Shown: positions 33,086 to 44,300 of the stretch, in pieces
How positions within the stretch are numbered: the first letter of the stretch is position 1
Layout of the letters: each line of letters begins with the position of its first letter
From: Haplomitrium mnioides
Taxonomy: Eukaryota; Marchantiophyta; Haplomitriopsida; Calobryales
Length of the DNA: 64,000 nucleotides
Direction of reading: 5' to 3'
Assembly: GCA_049999725.1 (NCBI GenBank)
Contig: JBNGIS010017782.1
Location: 1-64,000, forward strand
Position numbers and translations under genes: made by a program
Notes under the pieces: generated by a model
What the model was told of the DNA's origin: nothing
The model's database searches: none
The model's input: only the letters and a program-made list of their open reading frames with translations

Positions 33086-34650
33086 TTACTTTTGCGTATA
33101 AACAGACCTACCCTTCACTTTATAGGCTTTCACACTCAACGACTATACCAAGAAACCATGTAAATGAGTTCTTTTTCACCCACAACATCCAGCCAAACCA
33201 TACCTATACTGATTGATCTTTGCAATGTCAACCGGTGCTTTGGAGCATTCAAGCAGAATTCACAGAATCAGAAGCATCAGCGACCCAAATGCTCCTTAGC
33301 AAGTGTGAAGTCCTCGTAGGAACAGCTGCTTACCTCAAACAGCTGATAAGAGCATGGTGCATGAATCCTGGGAGGGAAACAAGATCATGGCGGAGGAGAG
33401 GAGGAAGGAGAGCAGGGATCGCCAGCCAGAGGAGGGGCCCCATTTTCATATTCGAAGCCGGCCAGCGGGAATCTGTGGGCCTAAGGAGGATGTGGGGATG
33501 GGAGCTGGGGAGAAGGAGAAGACTCGCCACCCATGGCGAGGCGATCGCAGGAGGAAGAAGAAGAGATCAGCAACAAGGAAGCCCGAAGGCACTCCGAAGG
33601 AAGGCAGATCGCGGGGGTTCTGCAGCGGTCACAAAACTGGGAAACAAGCATCAGGAGCTGACAAGGAGGAGGTGAGATCTTCATGAGGGCGAGCAAGGCC
33701 AAGGAAGAGGGACGCCTTGATCCCGCAAGCAAGAGCGAGCCTTGCAGAGGCCGATCGAACGATCCGTCCTAGTCGGTCAGTCTTGGCGAAAGAGTGAAGT
33801 CCCCGAGAGGTCCCGGGAGATTCCACGGAAATGTGGCGTCTCCAGAGGCCTTCGCGGGATTCCACGGACTACGTGGCAGTGCCAGGAGGCCCGCGGATGA
33901 CTCCGAAACGTCTTACAACGTGGGGAGCCCGGTTAAGAGGGATCCATGAGGAACCCAACATGGGAGCAAGGAAAGGGGCCCGAAACAGCGATCTATCGCG
34001 GGTCTGGCCAAAGGAAATCGGGAGAGTGCTGGAAGGGGGATCTATCGAAGATCCGAGAGGAGGAGAAGCGTGGAAGCCAAAGAGGCGACCTAGTGCAGAT
34101 TCGCCAAAGAGGAAACACAGAGGTGAGCCGGAAGGGGGACTGATCACTGATCTGACCGAATAAAAACGAGTGAAGGCAAAAAGGCGACTTGGAGGCAAAC
34201 CGGTTCAAACGACTTGCATCAGTGGTGAAACGGTGACCCAATGCAAACCCTCCAATGGGAAGAGGGTTGAGTCAGAAGGGTGATACGACGCCTATCCGGT
34301 GGAGGGAAACGAAGGGCATGGGAGAATGATGACATATTGGCGAACCGGTAAGCAAGATAAGGGCTGGCGGAAAACGAAGCTAACGCTGGTGCGACCGACG
34401 GAGGAGCTGCCGGTGCCAAAAGGGTGACACTTTGCCGCTTCGGCATCCAGAAGGTAAAAGTTCGACGGGGTGCGGCGGAAAATTCGAAAAGGGCGAACGG
34501 TCCGAAAGGGCCTAGTAGTTCTTATAGCAAGCTTCCCAAAGTGTTGCCTCAGGCGAGCGAGCAGTTCTTACTTGGAAGGTACGTTGAAACGGCGATATTG
34601 CCACTGCTCTTATTCGACGAGCATAGGAAGTCCGCGGCGGCTCTACGGAT

Positions 34651-35187
34651 GACGTGGCGAGCGTAGGGAGTCCGCGGGAGGGCTTCGAAGACGTGGCGCG
34701 CTGAGGAGCCGGGTGGTGTTTCCGAAGGTCAACTTCGGAAGAAGGGGCCGCGCGACGGTCCGCCTACCCCTTTGCGAGGCGGCGTCAGACGGCGCTCTAC
34801 GGAAGACGTGGCGACCCCAGGGACCCCAAGGCATTTCACGGGACACGCGGCGTTTGGAGAGAAGTTCACTCGACCTTAGGCAGCGTACGAGTCAATTACA
34901 AAAGGAGAAGTTAGCACGGCGGTCGGCCTACCCCCCTGCGGGGCGGCGTCGGACGGCAGTGCAGCGGACGACGTGGCGCAAGGAGGAGAGAGAAGCATCT
35001 ACGGGGGGATCTACGGAGATTCCTTGAAGCTGGTTCCGTGGGGCACTTCGAAAGTCGACTTCGAAGGCCTCTTCGAATCTGCTTCTGCGGGAATCTGTGG
35101 AATCTCTCCCCGCAAGATTCCTCGTGACTCTTCTTCCAAGTTACCATTGTGCTCGTATCTTCTTCAACCAACTGTTGGACACGTGGC
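34651..35187 (+). promoter_or_regulatory. ACGTGGC (G-box/ABRE-like) motif cluster
   Basis: GACGTGGCG occurs four times (34651, 34690, 34805, 34970), and a perfect CACGTGGC lies at 35180. More distant members are at 33871 (ACGTGGC) and 33918 (ACGTGGG). ACGT cores with GGC are the classic site for plant bZIP factors of the abscisic-acid/stress type. Use here is inference. Confidence 0.5.
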
Positions 35188-35316
35188 ACTTCTTCCTATC
35201 CCGTGGTAACGGGATTACCTAACAGTAAAGCCACGCGTCGTCGTCCTCTGTTTCGAGCCAACGGCAATAACGACTATTCATCGGATCTGGTGTCGGGAGG
35301 AAACGCGCGAGGGAAG

Positions 35317-35323
35317 TATATAT
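35317..35323 (+). promoter_or_regulatory. TATA box of C2 LTR
   Basis: TATATAT preceded by GGGAAG and about 130 bp downstream of the last ACGTGGC motif. Transcription would start around 35345-35355. Confidence 0.45.
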
Positions 35324-35400
35324 CGTTTGTCTTCTAAATTATTCAGGTTGATGCACGGGCAATTGTTGGAGGTATAACGCTGTGGGGCTCGCGATTCGCG

Positions 35401-36750
35401 CATGGTAAGGCAGGGCGATTACTCAATTGAATTGCTACGTGAAGCAGAGGTACTAGCTCCAGAGGGCCAGGGGAATTTAGAGGAGGACTGGGGGGAGACC
35501 TAGGTGACCTCATCCTTGCCGGTGGACCAGAGTGGAGGGTTACTGATACGATAGCTCGAAAGGGGGATTTGGTCGGCTGAGAACTAAGGAGAGGCTATTT
35601 GGTAGTGAGCTGGGAGTCTCTCGGCATTCCACTGTGCAAGTGCATCAACCCAGAGTGTTCGGAGAACACTTTGGTGTGTTAATTCTCAAGTGGAGCTGAG
35701 AGAGGGGGCTGTGCCAGTGCCGGTGCACTGGGTGTAGTAAGACCCGTCAAGGCTCGAGGGTGGAGTGGGCTAACGGCAGCTGGTAAAGCTGTCTTCCAGA
35801 GGTGGAAGTAAAAGAAACTCTCTTCCTAGCCTGAGGAAGTAAAAGCAAGGCTTCTCGCGAGGGAAGTTGAAAAACTATCGGGAGTGGAGGGTATGTGGGT
35901 TGCTGGGCTGCAGTTGTAAGGCAGCGGGATTCACAAGGGAAGTATACATAGCTAGAATTTGATAGGGCCTTCAAGGACTCTGTTTTCTCTTGCATATATT
36001 GTACATAGGTGTTGTTTATATATGTGTAGTTAGATTTCATTCCTGCATGTGTGTCCTTTTGAGTTATTAGATTAGTGGACATCAGATTAGCTGAGCAGAC
36101 CCTGGGAACACACTTGAAGGGGGAGTCCAATCCCTTGACACAAGTCTGGTACCTTAGGGGTGAATGCTCTCTGTTCTTGATCCTATTTGCATAGATAGGA
36201 ATTAGTTAGGAATTAGTGCAGCTTAGCATAGTTAGGAATAGTTGTATCAGACTTGTGACCACCCTGAAAGGGGGAGTCTAGAGCTGTTGTGTGTTCAACT
36301 GTGCAGGTCACCAACACCATTCTACCCAAGCACAAATAAGGTGGCAGGGCCTAAGTCATTGGGTCCTAAGAATAAAGAGGAAGAATCACACAAGCTAGCT
36401 GGGTGTTATGGATGTGGACCTGTGTGTGCATGGAATGAATGGCTGACTTGAGTGTGTAAAGAAGAAGAGTGAGAGAAGCACAACAGGCCTGTAAGGAAAA
36501 GAAGAGTCCTTAAGGTCTGGAAGTGGTAACTGGCGAGGGGCCATCTCAGAAAAGAACCCCAAAGCCTGCAAACCTATCCTCCCCTGCATTGAAACGGGGC
36601 CTGAAAAGGTTAAGGCCTGGAACAAGGGAGCGACATGCAGCATGCCAATACTTCTTGCTTTGAATCTAAATTCAAGACATTATATATACACTACAACGAT
36701 AAAAGATGAATACAATTCACGCAGATCAAGAGCCTCTCCTCTCCCATATA
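35401..36750. other. region right of C2, no recognised gene
   Basis: Purine-rich sequence that could be the leader of the C2 transcript (several AGGGGG/GGGGGAG runs). Two related AAGGGGGAGTC pieces lie at 36118 and 36270. No gag or pol domain. Frames are below 130 codons. Confidence 0.4.
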
Positions 36751-39188
36751 GCCTCTAATTGTAATAGCTAAGAATTCAATGCATGCTTCTTTTGTTTTAA
36801 AGTATAATGGGGCCAGCTACTCAAACACCTTCTCTCTATCCCTCACCACAATTCTTTCCTACTTTGAAGAATCTCTACTTAATATCTGCAAATACAATAC
36901 AACAAAACTCACAGGTGACCAATGCCCAACAATAACTCCAGCACCACTTGAACCACTATGCAACACTCACAATTGCTTCCGCCACTCATACACGTTGTCT
37001 AGATAGTTTATCCACTTCCATTGCTAGAAGCCCTTGAGTTTCTTCCTCAAGCAAAAAAGAGGTCTTCTTTAACTTCCACCTCTAGAAGACAACCCTCTTG
37101 GTTGTAGACCAACCCACTCCACTCAAAGCCTTCGATAAATCTTCCTCATAGTACGCGAGCACTAACATGGCCACTCCTCTCTTTGCCTCCTTTGAATGTG
37201 AAACAAACAACACTCTCTTAGGGTTCTTTGGATTAATTCTCCTACACAAACCAAAGCTAAGGCGACACCATGACCTCCCTTGGTTGTCTATCACAAAATA
37301 CAAGCCAAAAAAATTCTTCTCTCTTCCTAGTATCAATTCACCTCCAAATGTTGATTACCTTTAAGAATGAGTCCAACCAAATAGCTTGAGCCTCAAGAGC
37401 CACCTACCCATCAATTCCCAATGCCACTTCAGTCCACCTCTACTCTTAATAGTCCTCTCATACAAGTACACCCACTTCAAGTGAAGTGTCACCAGAACTC
37501 TCTCCCTCGTAGCCCATTGCCTTCCTTGCACAAGACAATCAGCCCTTCAAACCTTTTCTTCTCCATCTAATGGTAGTGAGGAGTAACCTGTCTTTTTACA
37601 AATACTGTGTTGCAGTGTTAGAGATTCAGTAGTTGGTGTCAGCGCCAAATGCCAATTCAGGTTGTCCTCTCTCCAAGAAGATTGAAGTCATGCCTATTTG
37701 ACTTGTGTAGCTGGCAATCGCTGCTTGAAGGGAGCCCACATTCTATTTTCTCCCTCTTATCCTTTCCCCTTTTTAGGTGCCCATTGTTAGAGTTGCAACA
37801 CCTATCCAAATTCCTTAATGAATGGTGACAGAGCCACCAACGGTGCACCATCCAACATACATGGCATGATAAAAAGGATCTGACACAATGAATTTGACTC
37901 GATATCGGACTCGATAGAGTGCTGTCCGATGCCATCTTTAATGACGAAGTTGGACCGCGATGCCTGATAGAAAAGGACAAAACCATACACAAGGACAATC
38001 AAACCCCTAGTTTGACTGAGCCCGACAGAACTAACCTCATAGACTGCCGCCCACCACCATCTTCAATGAGGAAGTTGGATGGTCCCGCTTGATAGAAAAA
38101 AACAAAATTGTACAAAAAGACAACTAAACCTGAAGTTTGAGTGGACCTGATAGATAAGATATAATAAAGCTGACCCGATAGAGCGCCGTTTGATGCCGTC
38201 TTCAATGAGGAAGTTGGACAACCTCGCTTGATTGAGAAGAACAAAATTGTAAAGAAGGACAATCAAACCCATAGTCTTACTAGGCTTGATAGATTGGATC
38301 TGATAAAGCTAACTTGAGATAGAGCGTTGTTCAACATCGTCTTCAACAAGGAAGTTGGACCACCATGTCCAATAGAGAAGGATGAAATTTGTACAGAAGG
38401 ACTGTCAAATCGGAAGTCTGACTGGACCCGATAGAAAAGATTGAACCCAATAAATGTGACCTGATAGGTTGAATCCATCTTATAGAGATGAACCCAATAA
38501 AGCTCTATTTGCCTTCTTGTAGATTATGTATTCTAATCTCTTCATCACTGCTCTTGATTCAAACTGCACCAAAAGGCGCTTGAAAGTCCTCTTTCCACCA
38601 AGCCATGCCACAACCCCCAACAATGAAGGCTTCAAGATGTTGTGCTACGAAGTGCCTTGACCTTGCATTCTGCTCCGCTTCACCAAACGTGCTTGTGCTT
38701 CCTCATTCCACTGCCATTGGCCATGTATTTTACCCCCCAGGTTTGCCTTGACAACAACTCTCTTGTGATTCCTTCTCTAATACATCTGGAGAGCCTCCCG
38801 CCCTTTTATCCTCCCGATTCCTACCTCTTCTTCTAGTATCCCTTGCTGGTGAGTGGTCAAGTGATCACCGCACCAAATCACATATTGTGAGTACTATAGT
38901 GTCCATAGGGCGACTATGCACTTGCAAATATGGAAGTAGTCTAATTACACACAAAATTTTGAAAAATTTACATATAGTGCTTCCAATTCCAAGTTGACAT
39001 GACTCTCCTTTTAAATGTGAAGGATCCTCATGAACATCTATTTGACCTTTTGTTGGCTGACTTCTTTGCTACACCGTACTTTTGTTACTTTCTCTTCTTC
39101 TACAAAAAAACTCTAGCTATTCACATTTTATACAACTCCCTTACTGAATACCCATTATACATGTCTAGGGACTCCTAGCGAGTCACCA
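36750..39188 (-). repeat. B2 3' LTR with 125-141-bp sub-repeats
   Basis: Aligned along most of its length with B3 (58.65-60.92 kb) and from about 37.0 kb with B1. Between 37.89 and 38.48 kb a unit containing CTTCAATGAGGAAGTTGGA and GATAGA/GACCCGATA recurs four times (anchors near 37936, 38061, 38200 and 38341). The inner end TCACCA is followed by the purine tract. The outer end is approximate. Confidence 0.65.
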
Positions 39189-39189
39189 T

Positions 39190-40330
39190 GAGCTCCCCTC
39201 CATCTCATTCTCTGTTCACATACTTCTTCAAGCGATCATAATATACTTGATTAGTGATTCTTTCCCCTTTCAAGGTCTCTAGCTCTATGGCCCTCTTTTT
39301 GATGGAGCTTCTTAAACACAAAAAGTCCCATCCATCTCGTATGAAACTTTCCTTGGAAATGCACAAACCTACTCTCACACAACATCACCAGATCCTCGCC
39401 TCAAATATCTATTGGTTTGAGCTTCTTGTCATGTTGCATTTTCCTCAACTCATGTTGGTGCTCTAGTAATCTTAAGGCTTGGCCCCAAGCCTCTTCTTTT
39501 TGCCTTGCTCTCGTCTTCCTCTAGTCTTTCTTCCGCTAATACCCTCGAAGTTCACACTTCAAATTCCATCGACACTAGTACATGTTGCTGAAAACAAGAA
39601 ATTAGGGGCAATGGCTACTCATGGTCTTAGTGGCTAAATTCTAGATGTAAGTGGATATTAGCACCTTTAGGTCTCAATCAACCTTTTTGGCCGCCATAGT
39701 CTTTTTGAGAATTTTTCCCATGATCCCATTGGCCCTCTCTATTAGCCTATTGACCTTGGGATGATAGGTTGTATTGTGGCAATGCTTACTCAGGTATTTA
39801 CTAGTTAAGTCCTACACCACTTGATTGATGAAATGCGGGCTTTGGTTGCTTTTCAGTTCCAACAAAGCCCCAAACTTGCAAAATTTCTATTTGTAGAGGA
39901 AGGATGCCACGATCTTGGCATCATACTTTTGAGTGGTCCTTGCCCAAACCCACTTTGTTGCTAAATCTATGGCAAGAAAAATGTACTAGTTTCCTCGAGA
40001 GGTGAATAGTGCAATCGGCCCAATGAAGTGGATGCCCCACTTCTCAAAAAGCACAAATGGAATAATCAAAACCAATGGATGATGTTGGGAGGCAGCTAGT
40101 TTCCCTGTCCTTTGACAAGAGACACATTTTGTGTGAAAAAAGAAGACATCTTAGTGTAGGGTCAATCACTAGTAGCCTGGGTCAAACACCTAGCACATAG
40201 TGGTGTTGGCTTTGAAGTTACCTCCTACCTCTTTTCTCTATGCATTTCCCTTATCACCACCTTAGCTTGATCCTGCTCCAAACACCTTTTGATCATGTCA
40301 TCCATTCCTTACTTATGTAGCACCCCCTTT
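39190..40330 (-). pseudogene. B2 integrase remnant
   Basis: Nucleotide-level counterpart of the B1 integrase (28.24-29.33 kb), including the stretch around ATCATAATATACTTGATTAG and the zinc-finger region near 40.1 kb. Many stops and frame changes; no open stretch above 100 codons. Confidence 0.65.
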
Positions 40331-40379
40331 GTCATCAAATATGGCTTCACCCTTTCAAGAAAACCTGTTGTTGCCTCCC

Positions 40380-41029
40380 TACTGCTGCTATTTGGTAACT
40401 AGGCCAAAAACAAAAAAAAATGGAGTCATATTGGCATATTTTGTGGGCTTTCTCGCTCTGACATGAAACAGATCCTCATCCCAAAAAGTGTCATCTACCT
40501 CATCTACATTGACTGGGCCATCCACTTTGGAGAAGTAATCTGCATTGTGGTACTTCCTTCCTATTTTGACTCACATATCAAAATTAAACTCTTGCAAGAG
40601 GAGCATCTACCTTACAATCTTCCTCGTCATATCTGGCTTATTTACCACATACTTGAGAACATTGTGATCCGTGTAAAAGATCACCTTGTAATGGAGCACA
40701 TAGTGTTTGATTTTTTAAAGCAAGTAGATGATCCCTAAGGCCTCCCTATCGACTGCAGAATATTTTGTTTTACAAAAGACATCAGCTTGCTTGCAAAGTA
40801 AATGAGATGGTCCTTGCCTCCCTCATCCAACTTGCTAAGCACTACCCTTGTACGGAAACCCAATACGTCAATCATGATATGGAACTCTATCTCCCAACTA
40901 TGGGCATGAGCATTGGCACATATGCGAGTCTTTTTTCAGCTCATCAAATATGGATAGCCTTTCGGGTGTGGATTCAAAGTCACTCTATCTGTTTGTCATT
41001 TTTGTGAGGGTAGGGACATGAGTGCAAAC
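40380..41029 (-). pseudogene. B2 RNase H and C-terminal RT remnant
   Basis: Matches the B1 RNase H region at nucleotide level (around 29.45-30.07 kb) but with many stops. It ends at the CAAAC target site where copia-1 entered. It continues at 46592. Confidence 0.65.
41025..41029. repeat. copia-1 target-site duplication (left)
   Basis: CAAAC directly before TGTTAG. The second copy is at 46592-46596. Confidence 0.9.
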
Positions 41030-41348
41030 TGTTAGAATTTCATCTTATAGCATATTAGGAATAATAGCTCACAGATACATGCAATCAACTGATACAGCTT
41101 TGGTAAGTGATTCTGAGTATATTCACTTGAGATGGAAAAACTGGTCGAGTTACATCATGAATGCAGCCAGCATTAATAAGAAAGGTAATGTCCTTTCCCA
41201 TGCAAGGGCTGCAACCTTTGGGAACTAGTGCAACTCTTTGAATGTTCCAAATATCCAGTTGCACTCAAGTCATATCCTAACTGGATATATCTTGACCAGG
41301 AAAGATTGGACACTACAATAGCAGGTGTGAACATGGCTATTTCCAATA
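41030..41348 (-). repeat. copia-1 3' LTR (319 bp)
   Basis: Plus strand begins TGTTAGAATTTCATC and ends CTATTTCCAATA. This is the complete LTR copy. Confidence 0.95.
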
Positions 41349-41362
41349 CTCCCACTTAGGGT
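41349..41362 (-). other. copia-1 polypurine tract
   Basis: Minus strand ACCCTAAGTGGGAG just before the LTR start TATTGG, adjacent to the polyprotein stop. Confidence 0.75.
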
Positions 41363-44300
41363 CTAATCTTTCAATCCTTCAACACTTATCAACCCCATCT
41401 TGCAACTGAGGAAGAAATGTTTGTATCCAGAGAATCCCTTTGTAAGTAAGTCTGCAGTCATATCACTTGTGCGGCAGTAGACAATTTCGATGTCACCTTC
41501 TTTGACCAAATCTCGCACAAAGTGGTACTGAACATCAATATGCTTTGTTCTCTCATGTAGCCTCGGGTTGTGAACTAGTGCAATAGCACTCTGATTATCA
41601 CAATGTATGGAGGTAATAGCTTGCACAAAACCAAGGTCAGATAATAAACGTCTCAGCCATATAGCTTCAGCAGATGCCCTGGAGAGAGCCATGTACTCAG
41701 CTTCAGTGCTTGAAAGGGCAACAGCCTTCTGCTTCTTGCTTGCCCACGATATGGCTGCTATAGACATAACAAAGCAATATCCAGTTGTGGATCTTCTTGT
41801 GTTCAGATCTCCTGCAAAGTCAGAATCAGAATATCCATATAGAGGCATAGGGATGTCTGTGCAGTGATAACATAAACCAACGTTATGTGTCCCCTTCAAA
41901 TACCTCATTATCCTCTTAATTGCAGTCCAGTGTTTTGGACCTGGATTGTCCATATACTGTGCAACTGTGCTGACTGCATAAGAGACATCAGGACGTGTAT
42001 AGATCATGGCCCACATTAAACTCCCAACAGCACTAGAGTAAGGTACTAACTTCATCATGTGCATGTCACTGTCACTAACAGGACAGTCCTCCTTACTCAG
42101 ATGTGTCCCTGGATCAACTGGGCTGCTAATTGGCTTACAGTCTAACATGTTGAATCTATCCAGGACCTCAAGAATATATCTCTGCTGTGAGAGATGGATC
42201 CACCCTGACTTTCTGCTCCTGGTAATCTCCATTCCAAGGCAATAGTGGATCTCACCCATGTCTGTCATCTCAAATCCTTGCATTAATGAGCTTTTCACTT
42301 GTGTCAGCAACATCATATCATTGCTGGCAAGGACAGTATCATCAAAGTATAAGGCTAAAATCACCAGACTTGACTCACTTTTATACAGGTAGACATTGGA
42401 GTCTGCTCCTGACTTATGGAACTTTAGTTCTAGCAGGAATGAGTCCATCTTCTGGTACCATAAACGTGAGGATAACTTTAATCCATAAAGTGCCTTATTT
42501 AACTTACAAGTCATAACCTTAGACCCATGACCTTCTACACCTTCTGGTATGGTCATGTAGATTTCCTCCTCTAATACTCCATTCAGAAATGCGGTTTTAA
42601 CGTCCAACTGATGGACTTCATAATTATGTTGTGCAGCAAGAGCAAGAATCACACGAATTGAAGTAATCTTGACCACAGGTGAATATGTTTCTGTGTAGTC
42701 AACTCCATGTATCTGTGTGAAACCTTTGGCAACTAACCTTGCCTTGTATCTGCTGACAGTGCCATCAGGGTTATATTTTATCTTGAATCTCCACCTACAG
42801 CCAACTGCTTTTCTATCTGGTGGAAGTGGTGTCAAGGTCCAAGTTTCATTTCTGACTAGAGAAGCCAGCTCATCTTCAATTGCTTGTAGCCATTTGGGTC
42901 CTTCAGGACTACTTAATGCTTCTGCAAATGTTTCTGGCTCACATACTTTTAGTGAATGAGAAACAATTAATGCCCTTTGTTTGCCCTGGCTTATCTTGGC
43001 TTCATCATAAAATTCCACAGCCTTTCTAGACCTTGTGCTTCTTCTTAAGGTAGGGCTAATGTGGATTTGTGCTGGAGGTGAAATCTGGTGCTCAAAGTCT
43101 TCACTATGACTTTCTGAAACTGGGTCAAGGTTTTCCCATTGTTCATGACTTGGTGTGTTGATGACTCTAGAAGCTCCCACTGGAGATGATGATGGTCCTG
43201 TTGGTGCAACTGTACTTGTTTGAACTGGAATCTTTTGCACAATAGGTGGTTGTACTGGGCGTGGTAACTGACTTAACTGTGAATGATCAGGTGAGGGTTT
43301 GATGAGCATGATATCCCCCAGTGGGTCATCATACAATTCTATCTCATCATTAGTTTCCTTTATATTCATAGAGGCATTTTCTAGAAACTTAACATCTCTG
43401 GAAATGATGATCTGCCTATTAGATAATTGAAGCAATCTATATGCTTTGGCATGATCATCATATCCTAATAAGATGCACTCTATTGACTTCTGATCAAATT
43501 TTGCTCTCAAATCTGTTGGGGTTAATGCATAAGCCTTTGAACCAAATATTCTTAGATGTGACAGGTTAGGCTTATATCCATGCCAGAGTTCAAATGGTTT
43601 CTTACCCACTGTTAATGCTTTAGTGGGTGACCTATTCTGTAAATAAGCTGCTGTCATGATGGCTTCTCCCCAATAGGCTCTTTTGAGTCCTGAGTGTAAG
43701 AGCATAGCCAGTGCTGCTTCAACTAGTGTTCTATTCTTTCTTTCTGAGACTCCATTCTGTTCAGGTGTGTATGGAACAGTGTACTGTCTTAATATACCAT
43801 TATCCTGGCAATAACTGTCAAACTCAAGTGAACGGTATTCACCACCATTATCAGTCCTCAATGCCTTCAGTTTCTTACCAGTTTGTTTTTCAACAAATGT
43901 TTTATAAGTTATAAACTGTTGGAAGGCTTGAGACTTTTGTCTTAATAAATACACAAATGTATAACGTGTATAGTCATCTATAAAGGTGATAAAATATCTG
44001 CATCCAGAATGAGTTGGAGAAGACATTGGACCACACAGGTCAGAATGTACCAGAGAGAGTGTCTCATCACTTCTTGTTAAACTTTCCTTTGGAAATATCT
44101 CTCTGGTCTGCTTTGCTTTGATGCATGAAATGAAATCTGGCACATCGACAATGTCTTTCAGGTCTATGCCTGAAACCATGTTCCCTTCCATCAACTGCCT
44201 CAACCTTGGTTGGCTAATGTGGCCCAGACGTTGGTGCCACAGTTCAGCTGTTGATGAAGACGTCGATGCAGAGGCTGCACATGATCTTACCCCTGCATGA

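Larger units (their letters stand above)
33250..35400 (+). mobile_element. C2: GC-rich LTR of family C
   Basis: Conspicuously GC- and CpG-rich compared with everything around it. It repeats short modules such as TCCGCGG, CTACGGAWGACGTGGCG and GGCGGCGTC. Six exact ACGTGGC motifs lie at 33871, 34652, 34691, 34806, 34971 and 35181, upstream of TATATAT at 35317. This looks like an LTR U3 with a promoter on the plus strand. Overlapping frames of 60-150 codons on both strands are Arg-, Gly- and Ser-rich, without domains. No partner LTR or target duplication was found, and no gag-pol follows, so it may be a solo or broken LTR. Confidence 0.5.

Noticed and set aside
33220-34240. Overlapping 100-150-codon frames on both strands
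   Set aside because: High GC and purine skew in the family C LTR explain them; no domain and no consistent frame.
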